A stretch of DNA of 64,000 nucleotides from Stigmatella aurantiaca DW4/3-1 (GTDB taxonomy: Bacteria > Myxococcota > Myxococcia > Myxococcales > Myxococcaceae): the NCBI RefSeq assembly GCF_000165485.1, contig NC_014623.1:2251501-2315500 (forward strand). The letters are read 5' to 3'. Made by a program: the position numbers and the translations under genes. Of this stretch, positions 33,250-42,876 are shown piece by piece. Below the pieces are notes generated by a model. That model was given only the letters and a program-made list of their open reading frames with translations, was not told the origin of the DNA and did no database searches. The first letter of the stretch is position 1, and the number at the start of each line of letters is the position of its first letter.

Positions 33250-33900
33250 CTACAATGTCGCGGTGTGTGCGTAGCGAGGCGCGGCGATCCCGCCCGTGCT
33301 GCTCCAACTGTTCGACTCCGGGTCATAGATCTCCACGGCGGACGTGGTGCGCGAAGAGTAGTCAGAGTAAAGCCCTGAGCTCACCAACACCTTCCCGTTC
33401 GGTAGCAACGTCGCCACGTGGTAGCCACGAGGCGAACCCATGGGCGCCGCCACGGTCCACCCGGAGGGGGCGCAGGTGGGCAGGCCCGTCACCTGGAAGC
33501 TCCTGACACTCGTCAGGGTGAAGGCGTTCGTCACTGTGACTGTCACCATGGGATCCGGGCTTCCCTTCACACAGGCAGGGGCGGTCCACAGCATGTGGCT
33601 CTGTGCCCGGCTGGCGCCCTCGAAAGTCCCCGCGCACGTGGCCGTCCAGAGGAGAAGCCAGCCACCGTGGGCGCGGTGTTGAAGCGCACGCCCACCGCAG
33701 CCCCTCCCGTTCCCACCGCCACCAGTACATGGAGGCTCACCACCAGGGGCCACCACCGTGGGCGAGACCACCACCGAGTCAATGAGAGGCGCCTCGTTGG
33801 TGTAGGGCGGGGAGGCAGCGGTGGACTGGAGCGTGAGTGTGATGAGCGTCACCGTCCCAGCGGTGGCAGTGGGAAAAAGGGCGTAACGCAGGCAAGGGGG
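33250..33900 (-). pseudogene. Kelch-repeat protein relic
   Basis: The minus strand reads ALFPTATAGTVTLITLTLQ, then LIDSVVVSPTVVAPGG, then breaks. A second frame continues with SLHVLVAVGTGGAAVGVRFN, and the first frame resumes with WTATCAGTFEGA and WTAPACVKG. It then reaches one kelch unit, PRGYHVATLLPNGKVLVSSG, and a stop after RYAHTATL at 33250. Intact Stigmatella-type kelch proteins have this Ig-like lead and five or six kelch units. Here two compensating frameshifts and a stop in the first unit leave only a fragment. It lies between the CE13 gene and the Big_2 gene. Confidence 0.7.
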
Positions 33901-34048
33901 GCTCCTGAGTGTTCGGGAGAAGACCATCCTGCTCCCGGAACGCCATCGGGCCACACATGGGGAGTGCGACCAATCCCTGACCGCATCGCCGTCTCTGTCC
34001 CTCACAACGGAAGTGTCCCCGAGGGCTGTTGGGGCAGCCCCTGTGGGC

Positions 34049-36775
34049 TCAGAGGTTCGGCATCTTGGGCGTCCGGTTCGCCACGTGGAAGTCGCTCGCG
34101 TTGTTGCCGGTGTCCGTGCCGTCCGCTGGGAATCGGCCAACCGAACTCCCCGAGGCGGGGGCCGCTGCGGCGGTGCCTTCGACGAACACATTCGTTGCGG
34201 TTCCGTAGCCCATGGAGTCACGGATGATGTTGGCGCCGTCTCGCAACGCCAAGCCACCGCCGGCGGCGGCGAGGCTCCCGCTCATCGTTCCATCGCTTCC
34301 GCTCCCGGAATAAGCGCTTCCGACGTAGAGCCGGAAACCGCCCGGCGAGAGCACCGTTGAAGCGGTGAACGAGATCATGGCGACATCGCTCGTTCCCGCG
34401 GTGGCCCGGTACACGAGCTTCCAGTTTCTCAGCTCGATCGGGAATGCACACCCGTTGTAGACCTCGACGAACTCGTCCGAGGCTCCGCTGGTTCCAGCCG
34501 TGGAGACCTCGTTGATCGTAGGGTGGCATGCGCTGATGGTCAGCGTCGTCGACCCCAGCACCGAGTCCAGCGTTGCGCTGATCGTCGTCGAGCCGGCGCT
34601 GACGCCGCTGGCCAAACCCTTGGTGGCTGCCGCGTTGCTCACCGTCGCAACGGCCGTGCTCGACGAGGCCCACGTCACCGCCGCCGTCAGGTCCTGGGTG
34701 GTGGCGTTGGAATAGGTGCCCGTCGCCGTGAACTGTTGCGTGGTTCCAGCGGAGATCGACGGGTTGGACGGCGTCACCGCGATCGACACCAACGTCGCCG
34801 CCGTCACCGTCAGCGTGGTCGACCCGGATACCGAGTCCAGCGTCGCGCCGATGGTCGTCGAGCCGGCGCTGAGGCCACTGGCCAGTCCCTGGCTGTCGGC
34901 CGCATTGCTCACCGTCGCAACGCCAGTATTCGACGAGGCCCACGTCACCGTCGCCGTCAGGTCCTGGGTGGTGGCATTGGAGTAGGTGCCTGTCGCCGTG
35001 AACTGTTGCGTGGTTCCAGCGGCGATCGACGGGTTGGACGGCGTCACCGCGATCGACACCAACGTCGCCGCCGTCACCGTCAGCGTGGTCGACCCGGATA
35101 CCGAGTCCAGCGTCGCGCCGATGGTCGTCGAGCCGGCGCTGAGGCCACTGGCCAGTCCCTGGCTGTCGGCCGCATTGCTCACCGTCGCAACGCCAGTATT
35201 CGACGAGGCCCACGTCACCGCTGCCGTCAGGTCCTGGGTGGTGGCATTGGAGTAGGTGCCCGTCGCCGTGAACTGCTGTGTGGTTCCGGCCACGATCGAC
35301 GGGTTGGCTGGCGCCACCTCAATCGACACCAGCGTCGCCGCTGTCACCGTCAGCGTGGTCGACCCGGACACCGCGCCCAACGTCGCACCGATGGTCGTCG
35401 AACCCGTGCTGACGCCGCTGGCCAGTCCCTGGCTGCCGGCCGCATTGCTCACCGTCGCAACGCTGGTGCTCGACGAGGCCCACGTCACTGCTGCCGTCAG
35501 GTCCTGGGTGGTGGCATTGGAGTAGGTGCCCGTCGCCGTGAACTGTTGCGTGGTTCCAGCGGCGATCGACGGGTTGGACGGCGTCACCGCAATCGACACC
35601 AGCGTCGCCGCCGTCACCGTCAGCGTGGTCGACCCGGATACCGCGCCCAGCGTCGCGCCGATGGTCGTTGAGCCGACACTGACGCCACTGGCCAAACCCT
35701 TGGTGGCTGCCGCGTTGCTCACCGTTGCAACGCCGGTATTCGACGAGGCCCACGTCACCGCTGCCGTCAGGTCCTGGGTGGTGGCATTGGAGTAGGTGCC
35801 CGTCGCCGTGAACTGTTGCGTGGTTCCGGCCGCGATCGACGGGTTGGACGGCGTCACCGCAATCGACACCAACGTCGCCGTCGTCACTGTCAGCGTGGTC
35901 GACCCGGCCGCCGCGCCCAACGTTGCACCAATGGTCGTCGAGCCGGCACTGACGCCACTGGCCAAGCCCTTGGTGGCTGCTGCATTGCTCACTGTCGCAA
36001 CGGTCGTGCTCGACGAGGCCCACGTCACCGCTGCCGTCAGGTCCTGGGTGGTGGCGTCGGAGTAGGTGCCCGTCGCCGTGAACTGTTGCGTGGTTCCAGC
36101 GGCGATTGACGGGTTAGACGGCGTCACCGCGATCGACACCAAAGTCGCCGCCGTCACCGTCACGGCCGTCGTCCCGCTCACGTTCCCAGCGCTTGCCGTG
36201 ATGGTCGCCTGCCCCGGAGCGACAGTTGTCACGATCCCCTTGCCCCCCGCGGAGTCGCCGACCGTGGCGATCGCTGGTGCAGACGAGGACCAGGCCACTT
36301 GCGAGGTGACGTCCTCCGTGTGGTTGTCGCTGAAGACGCCCGTGGCAGTGAGCGGGAGCGACAGTCCCGCAGCCAGCGAGGGGGCCGAGGGAGTGATCTC
36401 GATGGAGACAAGCTTGGCGGCGAGGACTTCCAACGTGGCCGAGGCGGAGAGGCCGTCCACAGTGGCCTTGATCTGGGCAGTGCCCGCACGGACTCCCGTG
36501 GCCGTGACGCTCCCGTCTTCCTCGCGCGCGACGCTCGCGACCGACGAATTGCTCGAAGTCCACACCACGTCCGCGCCGGCGGGCATGGACGTGCCATCCG
36601 CCATGATCAGCTCGGCCACCAGGTGCGCCGCCGACCCGGTATTCACCGTGGCCATCTCAGGCGTGACGCGAAGCGACTTGTTTGTAGACGGGGAGTTATC
36701 TCCGCAAGCCGCAACAAAGAAGACGGCCAGGAGCAACGCGCTCCTTTCGGTGCGCTGCACGAAACGAGCGGTCAT
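34049..36775 (-). CDS. Lipoprotein with eight Big_2-type repeats and a C-terminal lamin-tail domain
   Basis: 908 residues from the ATG at 36775, preceded by GAGGACATC. The signal ends in LLLAVFFVAAC, a lipoprotein anchor at Cys24. Two diverged Big_2-like domains (residues about 35-205) are followed by six nearly identical 90-residue units starting LVSIAVTPSNPSIAAGTTQQ, each a bacterial Ig-like Big_2 fold. The last ~155 residues (INEVSTAGTSGASDEFVEVYNG, then VLSPGGFRLYVG) are a lamin-tail domain (LTD), common at the C-terminus of secreted bacterial proteins. Surface display or adhesion is likely. The six units are encoded by a 270 bp tandem array, so repeat number may vary between strains. Confidence 0.88.
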   Translation of the reverse strand: MTARFVQRTERSALLLAVFFVAACGDNSPSTNKSLRVTPEMATVNTGSAAHLVAELIMADGTSMPAGADVVWTSSNSSVASVAREEDGSVTATGVRAGTAQIKATVDGLSASATLEVLAAKLVSIEITPSAPSLAAGLSLPLTATGVFSDNHTEDVTSQVAWSSSAPAIATVGDSAGGKGIVTTVAPGQATITASAGNVSGTTAVTVTAATLVSIAVTPSNPSIAAGTTQQFTATGTYSDATTQDLTAAVTWASSSTTVATVSNAAATKGLASGVSAGSTTIGATLGAAAGSTTLTVTTATLVSIAVTPSNPSIAAGTTQQFTATGTYSNATTQDLTAAVTWASSNTGVATVSNAAATKGLASGVSVGSTTIGATLGAVSGSTTLTVTAATLVSIAVTPSNPSIAAGTTQQFTATGTYSNATTQDLTAAVTWASSSTSVATVSNAAGSQGLASGVSTGSTTIGATLGAVSGSTTLTVTAATLVSIEVAPANPSIVAGTTQQFTATGTYSNATTQDLTAAVTWASSNTGVATVSNAADSQGLASGLSAGSTTIGATLDSVSGSTTLTVTAATLVSIAVTPSNPSIAAGTTQQFTATGTYSNATTQDLTATVTWASSNTGVATVSNAADSQGLASGLSAGSTTIGATLDSVSGSTTLTVTAATLVSIAVTPSNPSISAGTTQQFTATGTYSNATTQDLTAAVTWASSSTAVATVSNAAATKGLASGVSAGSTTISATLDSVLGSTTLTISACHPTINEVSTAGTSGASDEFVEVYNGCAFPIELRNWKLVYRATAGTSDVAMISFTASTVLSPGGFRLYVGSAYSGSGSDGTMSGSLAAAGGGLALRDGANIIRDSMGYGTATNVFVEGTAAAAPASGSSVGRFPADGTDTGNNASDFHVANRTPKMPNL
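34535..36155 (-). repeat. Six tandem 270 bp direct repeats coding for Big_2 domains
   Basis: A 90-codon unit is repeated six times without spacer. A landmark such as GTCCTGGGTGGTGGC recurs at exactly 270 base intervals. Copies differ at a modest number of positions, some silent, with a few blocks shared only by neighbouring copies, as expected from unequal exchange or gene conversion. Confidence 0.92.
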
Positions 36776-37190
36776 GATGTCCTCAAGCGAGTGAAGCAGG
36801 GAGGCAAAGGGTGCTCCACACAGAGGTGCGTACAGCGTTCTCAAAGGGACTTCAAGGTGCAACTGATTCCCTGTAAAAGCCGCTGATACAGGAAAAGGGC
36901 TCGTCCCGAGGTGTAGCAAGTAAACAATGTGTGTCGAGCGTTACTCGCTTTCCCTTATCAAGCAACTGCGTTGGCACTTGCCTGCCTACTTTCCCAGGTT
37001 GCTCTCTTGACCCCGATATCCCCTCTTCTTGTGGGCAGACAGACAAGGGCTGACTGGGTCGTTGAGCGTTGTCGCCGTGGCGGGCCACACGGAGAGTCAT
37101 GCTCTTTGTGGCCTGCCAGTGCAGGCTGTCGGCCAAGTCTTGGTGATGTGACGCATGCGTCGCTGGCGAGGGTGAAGGAGAAAAAGAGCC

Positions 37191-37610
37191 ATGAAGAAGC
37201 CCATGCTGTTTCCCTGTTCCTTGTGCTCGTCAGCCCCATCGCCAATGCTCAGACGTTCGTCTGGCTGCAGACGGGCAGCGGGATGAGCCACACCACCGTG
37301 AATACGTATGCGGTGAACGCGGCGGCCTTCAGCCAGCTCAACGCCGCCAATCCTGGCACTGGCGACGATGTGTGGGCCGCGAATCTACGGGGTCATCGAC
37401 AATGCCGGTATGGCTGTCATCGTCGGCAGTTTCGGATGTGGCCCCAATCCACACCGGCTTTGCTTTTGCGTCTGTGACGCCAGGGTTCACCCCGCAGGGA
37501 TATACCGTGATCGCGGAACTGCTGGGTCACGAGTACCTCTATCCCGAGAATCCCTGCGGGCGCTTGCCGCAGCCAGAGTGCCAGGTTCCAGCCCTCCCGG
37601 GTCTCTCGTG
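37191..37610 (+). pseudogene. Relic of a small secreted protein, several frameshifts
   Basis: The sequence begins with ATGAAGAAG at 37191 after a GGAGAAAAAGAG ribosome-like stretch, but the signal-peptide core VSLFLVLVSPIANAQT is in another frame. This continues as TFVWLQTGSGMSHTTVNTYA to GDDVWAANL. The next frame carries IYGVIDNAGMAVIVGSFGCG, and the third frame TGFAFASVTPGFTPQGYTVI, then AELLGHEYLYPENPC. At least three frameshifts are needed for one product. The 3' side runs into the end of the convergent YcaQ-like gene. Whether these are true mutations or sequence errors cannot be told here. I do not recognise the family. Confidence 0.6.
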
Positions 37611-37613
37611 CCG

Positions 37614-38831
37614 TCATCCGGCGCGGGCGCGCGGCCGGCGCACCTTCCGCGCGCCGCACGCCTTGGCGTGCCGGGCCAGGGCTTCGTCGAGAGCGGCGTC
37701 GTCCAGCTTCACGCCCTTTTCTCTCCACACCTTCTCGACATGAAGGACGTCCTCCTTCACGCGCGCCTCCAACCGGCCCACCAGCTGTCCTTGGTGAAGC
37801 AGAGGACACACGTACCAGCCCCAGCGCCGCTGGGCCTCGGGCTTGTACACCTCCCAGATGTACTCGAAGCCGAAGAGCTGCTTCACCAGTGTGCGGTCCC
37901 ATAGCAAGGGATCCAACGGGCCCAGGATCCGCATCCGCGTGTCCGGCGCCGTCACGGGCCGGGAACGGAAGCCCGCCGGGGCCAGGTAGCGCCGGGTGGC
38001 TCCAGGCAACACCACCTCTTCCAATACTCCCTCGCGCACCAGGGTGTCCGGCAGGGCGGAGCCGCGCACGGGGGACAGCATGGACCAGTGCGCCCCGGCC
38101 CCGCGCGACAGCAGCCCCGCTGCTTCCACACGCTCACCGAGGGCCCAGCGCAAGAAGCCTTCCTCGGTGGTGTCTCCCGGGGAGGCGCGTGCCACGTCCG
38201 GCAGGGCCCGGTGCGGCACATCGTAGCGCTTGCCCCCGGGGCTCCGGCCGCACACGACGATGTCACACCGCGTCCACAGCACCTCGAGCGCCATGGAGGT
38301 GGCCTTCGCCGTGCCCTTCCACCCGCTCCAGTCGAGCGGCTCCACCGCCCCGTGGTCGGTCAGCTCCGCGGCCGACAGGGGGCCATGCGCCTCCAACTCC
38401 TCCAGGACGGCGCGCAGCACGGAGGCGGGCAGCCGCTGAAGACGCGTGACGTGGCGCCACCACGGTGCCTCCAGGGAGCGCTCGCGATAGTGGGCGAAGG
38501 CGCTGGCGGGCAGCAGGCAACGCTCCTTGGCCCAATGCTCGAAGGCATGGCCCGGGTAGAGGTGGCGGTACACGTCGCCTCGCGCGATCTCGTCCACCCG
38601 GGCGAGTGCCACCAGGTCCGCGTTGGTGCCGATGACGTCGAGGGGATCGAGCTGGATGTGGCGCAGTTGGCGCAGGAGCGCGCGCACGCCCTCGGCGCCC
38701 GGGGGATGGACGGGCGCGGCGAGGGCGAGGTGGCTGATGAGAAACGCGCGCGCCTGTTCGGCGGGCAGCATCACGGCGGGAGGGGGGGGCGTCTTCGGCA
38801 CGGGCGGGGAGGGGATGGTGGACCCGCCCAT
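37614..38831 (-). CDS. YcaQ/AlkZ-like winged-helix DNA glycosylase (crosslink repair type)
   Basis: 405 residues from the ATG at 38831; an ATG at 38771 (385 residues) starts right at the conserved domain and is equally possible. Features of the HTH_42 family are: LPAEQARAFLISHLAL at the start, LRHIQLDPLDVIG with a QLD triad in the position of the family's catalytic Q-x-D/Q-x-Q motif, YRHLYPGHAFEHWAKERCLLP, three winged-helix units in the centre, LLWDRTLVKQLFGFEYIWEVY and WGWYVCPLLHQGQLVGRLEAR near the end. E. coli YcaQ is known to unhook DNA interstrand crosslinks. The last 15 residues are very basic. It probably protects against crosslinking agents, perhaps including self-made metabolites. 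It is monocistronic. Confidence 0.82.
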   Translation of the reverse strand: MGGSTIPSPPVPKTPPPPAVMLPAEQARAFLISHLALAAPVHPPGAEGVRALLRQLRHIQLDPLDVIGTNADLVALARVDEIARGDVYRHLYPGHAFEHWAKERCLLPASAFAHYRERSLEAPWWRHVTRLQRLPASVLRAVLEELEAHGPLSAAELTDHGAVEPLDWSGWKGTAKATSMALEVLWTRCDIVVCGRSPGGKRYDVPHRALPDVARASPGDTTEEGFLRWALGERVEAAGLLSRGAGAHWSMLSPVRGSALPDTLVREGVLEEVVLPGATRRYLAPAGFRSRPVTAPDTRMRILGPLDPLLWDRTLVKQLFGFEYIWEVYKPEAQRRWGWYVCPLLHQGQLVGRLEARVKEDVLHVEKVWREKGVKLDDAALDEALARHAKACGARKVRRPRARAG

Positions 38832-39185
38832 CCTACCGTGGGCAGCGCCTCGGCTCTGCTCCGATTGACCCCCGTGGCAGGCCGGGGGCCGGTGCCACGG
38901 CGTGGGGATTCCGTCCATGGAGTGGAGGAAGTGCTGACCCGGTGGTGGTGCGGGTGGTAGAGACCAGCACATGACCCAGAGCGGGACTGAATCTGTTGGA
39001 TGTGCACCGTTACGGCGATCCCCTGTTGCGGGTGGGCCGCGTCGAGCGCATCCAGGGGGGAAGGCGAGTCCCAGCTCTCCTGGAGCCGGGCCTCCCGCGC
39101 GCTGATGGCGCACCCGGAGCCAGGACCTGCCTCGACGTAGCGAACGAGAAGACGAACCTCACCGAACTCAGAAAGGACGTACCCG
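38832..39185. other. Intergenic region between YcaQ-like and superoxide dismutase genes
   Basis: 354 bases between divergent genes. I find no supported coding sequence, RNA or repeat. Short open frames on both strands lack ribosome sites and family resemblance. It must contain the promoters of both genes, but I see no convincing hexamers. Confidence 0.5.
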
Positions 39186-39770
<585 letters not shown>

Positions 39771-39878
39771 GGGGCATGACGTGACGGGGGCCGCGCGGCC
39801 CGGCCTGGCTCCGTCCAGCGCTGCGCGGTTCCTGGGGCTGTGTCAGAAGCACTCACCGCAGCCCAGGTGCAGCCCCAC

Positions 39879-39986
39879 TCACATCGCATCTCCTAGCATG
39901 CCTGTTGTTCCCCAGGCCCAGACCGTGCCATCGGGACGGATGGCCAACAGCCACACTCCCAGACTTGCACACAGCACTCGATTCAT
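39879..39986 (-). pseudogene. RCC1-repeat gene remnant in reverse orientation
   Basis: A 35-residue minus-strand reading starts at the ATG at 39986 with MNRVLCASLGVWLLA, like the end of a signal peptide. It passes directly into IRPDGTVWAWGTTGMLGD, a single RCC1 blade, and stops at 39879. The blade is almost the same as the first repeat of the intact RCC1 gene 0.3 kb away on the other strand. It looks like a collapsed paralogue that has lost all other repeats. Confidence 0.6.
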
Positions 39987-40197
39987 TTTCCAACGCCGCT
40001 GTCCAAGCGCCGAATCCTGTTGGGCAATGGGTGGCCACACCGGGCCTCCAGGCGCGAAGCCAGTGGTGTATTCTCATCCTGTCCGGCGAGGGGGGCCCAA
40101 ATCACGTTGGGCAAAGCGCGAGGCTTCTCTGTCAAAAGCCACGCGTGACTTGGCTGCGGAATGCCTCCGTTCCACAGAGACGGTCAGGAGTGGGGAC

Positions 40198-42396
40198 ATG
40201 AGAAAAAAGGCTGAGGGATGGACACGCTGGATGCTGGGAATCGCTCTGGGATTGTGGCTGGCCTTGGGCTGGGCCGAGGCGGGGGCGGATGAGGGGAAAT
40301 CGCGCCTGGCCGCAGGGGGCTCTCATTCCTTGGCCATTCGCCCCGATGGCACGGTTTGGGCCGCGGGGAGCAACACCTCGGGCCAACTGGGGGATGGCAC
40401 CACCAGCGAGCGCCGTGTGCCTGCGCAGGTGGTGGGGCTGAGCGATGCGGTGCTGGTGGCAGCAGGCTCTTCCCACTCGCTGGCAATACGCTCGGACGGA
40501 ACAGCGTGGGCTTGGGGCCATAACGGTTCGGGTGAGCTGGGAGATGGCACCACGTTTCGTCGCACGAGACCTGTTCAGGTGACAGGACTGAGCGAGGCCG
40601 AGGCCGTGGCCGCGGGCGATGGCCATTCGCTGGTGGTGCGTTCGGACGGAACGGTGTGGGCCTGGGGCTGGAACAGCGATGGCCAACTGGGGGATGGCAC
40701 CACCCGCGAGCGCCATGTGCCGGTGCAGGTGGCCGGGTTGAGCGGGGGCGTCAAGGTGGCCGCGGGCGATGGCCATTCGTTGGCCGTGTGCCTGGATGGA
40801 ACGGTGTGGGCCTGGGGGAGGAACGACTCTGGCCAGTTGGGGGACGGCACCACCGTGCAGCGCTCCGCACCGGTGCAAGTAGCCGGGCTGAGCGGGGTGG
40901 TGGCGGTGGCGGCGGGTTCTTCGCACTCGCTGGCGGTGCGCTCGGATGGAACGGTGTGGGCCTGGGGGAGGAACAGTGATGGCCAACTGGGGGATGGCAC
41001 CACCAGCGCTCGCCTCACGCCGGTGCAGGTGACTGGGCTGAGCGGGGGAGTGGCGGTGGCGGCGGGCATGTTCCACTCGTTGGCGGTGCGCTCGGATGGA
41101 ACGGTGTGGGCTTGGGGCCAAAACACCCGTGGTCAGCTTGGAGACGGATCGATGACGGCTTCTTTGACGCCCGTGCAGGCGATAGGGCTGAGCGAGGGGG
41201 AAGCGGTGGCCGCGGGCGAGACGCACTCATTGGTGGCGCGCTCGGACGGAACGGTGTGGGCCTGGGGAAACAACATCGAGGGCCAGCGTGGGGATGGGAG
41301 TGCGAAAACCAGCACCGCTCCCGTGCAGGTGACAGCACTGAGCGGCGGGTTCACGGTGGCGGCGGGCAAGGCCCATGCGCTGGCGGTGCGTTCGGACGGA
41401 ACGGTGTGGGCCTGGGGGCAGAACCTCTTTGGCCAGTTGGGAGACGGCACCCGGATGCAGCGCACGGCACCGGTGCAGGTGACCGGGCTGAGCGGGGGGG
41501 TGGCGGTGGCGGCGGGCGATGACCATTCGTTGGGGCTGTGTCTGGACGGAACGGTATGGGCCTGGGGCCAGAACACCTCTGGCCAACTGGGGGACGGCAC
41601 CACGGCCCAGCGCCCCGCACCGGTACAGGTGACCGAGCTGAGCGGGGTGGTGGCGGTGGCGGCGGGGACTTCGCATTCGCTGGCGGTGAGTTCGGATGGA
41701 ACGGTGTGGGCTTGGGGGAGCAATGCCTCGGGTCAGCTGGGGGATGGCACCACCCGTGCCCGCCTGACGCCGGTGCAGGTGGCCGGGCTGAGCGGGGTGG
41801 TGGCAGTGGCGGCGGGCTATTTCCACTCGCTGGCGGTGCGCTCGGATGGAACGGTGTGGGCCTGGGGGAACAACTCCTTTTTCCAACTGGGAGATGGCAC
41901 CAACACGCAGCGCCCCACGCCGGTGCGGGTGCCAGGACTGAGCGGAGGGGTGGCGGCGGCGGCGGGCTATTTCCACTCGCTGGTGCTGCGCTCGGATGGA
42001 ACGGTGTGGGGCTGGGGAAACAACGCCTATGGCCAGCTGGGGAATGGCACGGCCAACGCGAGCTTTTCACCGGTGCAGGTGACCGGGCTGAGCGGAGGGG
42101 TGGCGGTGGCGGCGGGCGATTTCCAATCGCTGGCGGTGCGCTCGGACGGAACGGTGAGGGCCTGGGGCGATAACATCTATGGCCAATTGGGAGATGGCAC
42201 GGTCACCACTCGCCTTGCGCCGGTGGGGGTGAACGGGCTGAGTGGAGGAATGGCGGTGGCGGCGGGCAATGGCTTCTCGTTGGCGGTGCATTCCGGGGGG
42301 ATGCTTCATGCGTGGGGCTACAACACGGATGGACAGCTCGGCCATGGAGGCCCTTCCGTGTACGTGACGGCCGCCGTGCGCTCCTTGCTGTATTGA
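40198..42396 (+). CDS. Secreted RCC1-repeat (beta-propeller) protein
   Basis: 732 residues from the ATG at 40198, with AGGAG 8 bases upstream. Residues 1-32 form a signal peptide (LGIALGLWLALGWAEAGA). The rest consists of 14 RCC1 units of exactly 50 residues with the pattern HSLAVRSDGTVWAWG.N..GQLGDGT......PVQV.GLSGGVAVAAG. RCC1 units form seven-bladed propellers, so 14 could make two propellers. In bacteria such proteins are exported and mostly of unknown role; the guanine-exchange function of eukaryotic RCC1 should not be assumed. The C-terminal unit (MLHAWGYNTDGQLGHGG) is the most diverged, as expected for a cap. The gene converges on a histidine kinase relic. Confidence 0.9.
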   Translation: MRKKAEGWTRWMLGIALGLWLALGWAEAGADEGKSRLAAGGSHSLAIRPDGTVWAAGSNTSGQLGDGTTSERRVPAQVVGLSDAVLVAAGSSHSLAIRSDGTAWAWGHNGSGELGDGTTFRRTRPVQVTGLSEAEAVAAGDGHSLVVRSDGTVWAWGWNSDGQLGDGTTRERHVPVQVAGLSGGVKVAAGDGHSLAVCLDGTVWAWGRNDSGQLGDGTTVQRSAPVQVAGLSGVVAVAAGSSHSLAVRSDGTVWAWGRNSDGQLGDGTTSARLTPVQVTGLSGGVAVAAGMFHSLAVRSDGTVWAWGQNTRGQLGDGSMTASLTPVQAIGLSEGEAVAAGETHSLVARSDGTVWAWGNNIEGQRGDGSAKTSTAPVQVTALSGGFTVAAGKAHALAVRSDGTVWAWGQNLFGQLGDGTRMQRTAPVQVTGLSGGVAVAAGDDHSLGLCLDGTVWAWGQNTSGQLGDGTTAQRPAPVQVTELSGVVAVAAGTSHSLAVSSDGTVWAWGSNASGQLGDGTTRARLTPVQVAGLSGVVAVAAGYFHSLAVRSDGTVWAWGNNSFFQLGDGTNTQRPTPVRVPGLSGGVAAAAGYFHSLVLRSDGTVWGWGNNAYGQLGNGTANASFSPVQVTGLSGGVAVAAGDFQSLAVRSDGTVRAWGDNIYGQLGDGTVTTRLAPVGVNGLSGGMAVAAGNGFSLAVHSGGMLHAWGYNTDGQLGHGGPSVYVTAAVRSLLY
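40306..42380 (+). repeat. Fourteen 150 bp tandem repeats coding for RCC1 units
   Basis: The core GATGGAACGGTGTGGGCCTGG recurs with near-perfect 150-base spacing from 40345 to 42145, with a diverged last copy near 42295. Copies are highly similar at the DNA level, so copy number could change by recombination. Confidence 0.85.
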
Positions 42397-42399
42397 CCC

Positions 42400-42668
42400 G
42401 GCGCAAGGTCGCCCACCGTGGGCTGGCGTGTCTCGAGCGTGAGGCCGAGGCTCTCTGGCTCGGTCGCGAGGAGCGAAGGCGTTTCTTTCGGGCGCCTCAG
42501 ATTGAGGAGCTGCTCTCTTTGCGGTGTCAGCAAGATCACCGTTGGCTGGCGCGCTGCAGCACGACGAGGCCAGAGAATGCCACCACGGGCAACACCGCGC
42601 CCGCGATGAGCATGGTGAGGTGCCAGCGCAGCGGCCGGGAGAGGCGGTGGACGAGCGGAGGGGAACGC
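42400..42668 (-). pseudogene. Relic of a sensor histidine kinase N-terminus
   Basis: On the minus strand the first fragment reads LSRPLRWHLTMLIAGAVLPV then VAFSGLVVLQRASQR and a stop at 42536, like the first membrane helix of a myxobacterial sensor kinase. Immediately after, in another frame, comes ILLTPQREQLLNLRRP, then LGLTLETRQPTVGDLAPG, which resembles the extracytoplasmic sensor part of the same kind of kinase. The intervening helix, the HAMP region and the kinase core are absent, and the sequence meets the end of the RCC1 gene. Just upstream, 42673-42735 reads PVPSKLLALLMALSKRY and stop, possibly the tail of a lost receiver-domain protein. Confidence 0.5.
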
Positions 42669-42790
42669 GTTCCTAATACCGCTTGCTCAACGCCATCAGC
42701 AGCGCCAACAGCTTGGACGGCACGGGCGCACCGGGATGGAGACACAAACGTGATAACAGTATAAGTGTTTATTTCTTCTGTGTCGTATTT

Positions 42791-42819
42791 TTGACAGTTC
42801 TATCGTTTTTCCTTACTTC
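42791..42819 (+). promoter_or_regulatory. Candidate promoter for the APCDD1-like lipoprotein gene
   Basis: A perfect TTGACA (42791-42796) is followed after 17 bases by TACTTC (42814-42819) within an unusually AT-rich stretch (about 42745-42830). The -10 match is poor. The location, 58 bases before the gene, is appropriate. Confidence 0.4.
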
Positions 42820-42876
42820 TCTGTCGCCCCTGGGCTGGACGCCATCACTCATTTCCAGGGTCTGGGAGAAGCGCAT

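Noticed and set aside
34716-36065. Series of 89-codon plus-strand frames beginning MPVAVNCCVV
   Set aside because: They repeat every 270 bases and are the antisense of the Big_2 repeat array; there is no ribosome site and the sense protein explains the sequence.
38832-39185. Small plus-strand frame beginning MTQSGTESVG before sodB
   Set aside because: No ribosome site, Pro/Arg-rich, stops after about 43 codons; not distinguishable from chance.
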